Notes under the pieces: model-generated
Seen by the model: only the letters and a program-made list of their open reading frames with translations
The model's database searches: none
Told to the model about the DNA's origin: nothing
Made by a program: the position numbers and the translations under genes
Shown: in pieces, positions 31,349 through 32,425 of the stretch
Position numbering within the stretch: the stretch's first letter is position 1
Layout of the letters: every line of letters starts with the position of its first letter
Assembly (NCBI RefSeq): GCF_947498825.1
Contig: NZ_CANMLV010000033.1
Span: forward strand, 1 to 32,425
Direction: 5' to 3'
Length of the DNA stretch: 32,425 bases
From: an uncultured Cedecea sp.
GTDB taxonomy: Bacteria > Pseudomonadota > Gammaproteobacteria > Enterobacterales > Enterobacteriaceae

Positions 31349-32425
31349 TCAGGAAGTTAACCAACCAAGCGGCACCATCACCAGTTGTGGGAACAGCACC
31401 AGCAGGAACAGCACGATAAACTGCGCCAGGACAAACGGCCAGACCCCCATTATCGCCTGATTCATCGGCAGCTGCGCTATGCCCCGGACGACGTTGAGTA
31501 CATTCCCTGCCGGTGGCGTTAACAGCCCTATCGCATTATTCATAATAAACAGAATACCGAAATAGACCGGGTCAATACCTGCCTGAACCACCACCGGCAG
31601 TAACACCGGCGTCAGGATAAGGATCGTCGGGGTAAAATCCATAAACATACCGATAAGGATAATAATCCCCATCATCACCAGCAGCATCAGGGTCGGGCTG
31701 TCACTCAGCGGCAGCAGCATCTGGGCAAAAGCCGCCGGAATATTTGCCACGGTTATCATATAGGCAGACAGCATGGCCGCCGCCACCATCAGCATTATCA
31801 CCGCTGTCATATTGGCGGCATTGGCTACAAGCTTAAAGAAATTACTGAGTTTGATTTCACGGTAAATAAAGCAGCCGACAAACAATGAATAGACCGAGGC
31901 CACCACTGCCGCTTCGGTGGGGGTAAATATTCCCATCCGTAAACCGACAATAATAATCACCGGCAGCATCAGGGCCCAGATACTGCGTCCGGTCTCTTTC
32001 AGCCGCTCGCGCATCGGCATTTTAGGATAGACCTTCAGGCTGCCCTCTTTGCCTGATTTACGCATCAGGATATTCCAGGTGAGGATCAAGGCCAGCGCCA
32101 TCAGCAGGCCCGGCACAATCCCGGCCATAAACAGTTTAGTGATAGAAACGTTACCGATAATCCCGAACAGAATAAGCCCCACCGAAGGCGGCAGTACCGG
32201 AGCGATAACGCCCCCGGCACCGATAAGCCCGGCGGAGCGTGCCGGATCATAACCTCCGGCTTTCATCATGGGCAGCAGCATCGCAGCCAGGGCTGCGGTA
32301 TCGGCCACCGCGGAGCCGGAAAGACTGGCCATAATCAGTGCCGCAAAAACCACCACATAACCCAGCCCGCCGGGAATATGCCCCACCCAGGCAACGGCAA
32401 GGTTAACAATACGTTTTGAGATCCC
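31349..32425 (-). CDS. TRAP transporter large permease (DctM/YiaN-like), 5' end missing
   Basis: The reading frame is open to the window edge and encodes at least 358 residues of the large membrane subunit of a TRAP transporter. GHIPGGLGYVVVFAALIMAS followed by LSGSAVADTAAL, then GGVIAPVLPPS, FTPTEAA and TPPAGNVLNV are family hallmarks, and the protein resembles YiaN, the permease of the 2,3-diketo-L-gulonate system, as I recall it. It imports an organic acid using a sodium or proton gradient, together with a small permease and a periplasmic binding protein that should lie beyond the right edge. Apparent GTG at 32386 is not the start. About 65 N-terminal residues are missing compared with a usual 425. 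Confidence 0.9.
   Translation of the reverse strand, partial: GISKRIVNLAVAWVGHIPGGLGYVVVFAALIMASLSGSAVADTAALAAMLLPMMKAGGYDPARSAGLIGAGGVIAPVLPPSVGLILFGIIGNVSITKLFMAGIVPGLLMALALILTWNILMRKSGKEGSLKVYPKMPMRERLKETGRSIWALMLPVIIIVGLRMGIFTPTEAAVVASVYSLFVGCFIYREIKLSNFFKLVANAANMTAVIMLMVAAAMLSAYMITVANIPAAFAQMLLPLSDSPTLMLLVMMGIIILIGMFMDFTPTILILTPVLLPVVVQAGIDPVYFGILFIMNNAIGLLTPPAGNVLNVVRGIAQLPMNQAIMGVWPFVLAQFIVLFLLVLFPQLVMVPLGWLTS

Noticed and set aside
31349-32386. TRAP permease as a complete 345-residue protein starting at GTG 32386
   Set aside because: The frame stays open to the window edge and the 13 upstream residues (GISKRIVNLAVAW) match the family, so the gene continues beyond the window.

Overview
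The window looks like accessory chromosome from a motile member of the Enterobacteriaceae or a close relative. Evidence for this is a 127-bp ERIC-type palindrome, a methyl-accepting chemotaxis protein behind a textbook FliA promoter, a NepI-like exporter, a MarT/FidL-like regulator pair, a chaperone-usher fimbrial operon and a YiaN-like TRAP permease. No species can be named from the sequence alone. No rRNA, tRNA, CRISPR array or intact insertion sequence was seen.

Left part (1-11.1 kb): a MrpJ-type XRE regulator (104-412, minus), a 1.3-kb gene-poor stretch ending in a sigma-28 promoter, an MCP (1712-3256, plus), a choloylglycine-hydrolase-family amidase (minus), and a LysR regulator (minus) divergent from a Tat-exported dienelactone-hydrolase-like enzyme and a NepI-like MFS exporter (plus). 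After about 1 kb of AT-rich DNA come a small PapI/FaeA-like winged-helix protein (minus) and, divergently, a ToxR-type membrane regulator with a FidL-like membrane protein (plus).

Centre (11.2-22.9 kb, all minus strand) is the most notable part. A small four-cysteine peptide with a double-glycine leader (22688-22894) heads a tightly packed set of ten genes. In transcription order these are a membrane-anchored DsbA-like oxidoreductase, an LpxL-like acyltransferase, an ABC exporter with a C39 leader peptidase, MacA, MacB, a NodT-type outer-membrane lipoprotein channel, a ketoacyl-ACP synthase, a MaoC-like dehydratase, an acyl carrier protein and a FabG-like ketoreductase. Nine of the ten junctions overlap or are at most 16 nt apart. 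The only loose junction, between peptide and dsbA-like gene, holds the ERIC element. My reading is a secreted, disulfide-bonded and possibly fatty-acylated peptide: the mini fatty-acid pathway makes an acyl-ACP, the LpxL-like enzyme transfers the chain, the C39 ABC protein removes the leader and moves the peptide across the inner membrane, the DsbA-like protein forms disulfides, and MacAB plus the NodT channel exports it. The genes are seen directly; acylation and biological activity are inference.

Right part (23.0-30.5 kb, minus): a seven-gene chaperone-usher fimbrial operon (major pilin, second pilin, usher, chaperone, minor pilin, two-domain tip adhesin, minor pilin), with a LuxR-type regulator as the apparent last gene just upstream of the peptide gene. 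No intrinsic terminator is visible between fimbriae, regulator and peptide operon, so the two systems may be co-expressed. A 0.9-kb upstream region carries a strong hairpin, a direct repeat and an FNR-like box. The window ends inside a TRAP large-permease gene (minus strand, 5' end missing).

Three G/C octamer tracts cluster between 22.37 and 24.18 kb, two of them inside genes, and are possible slippage sites.
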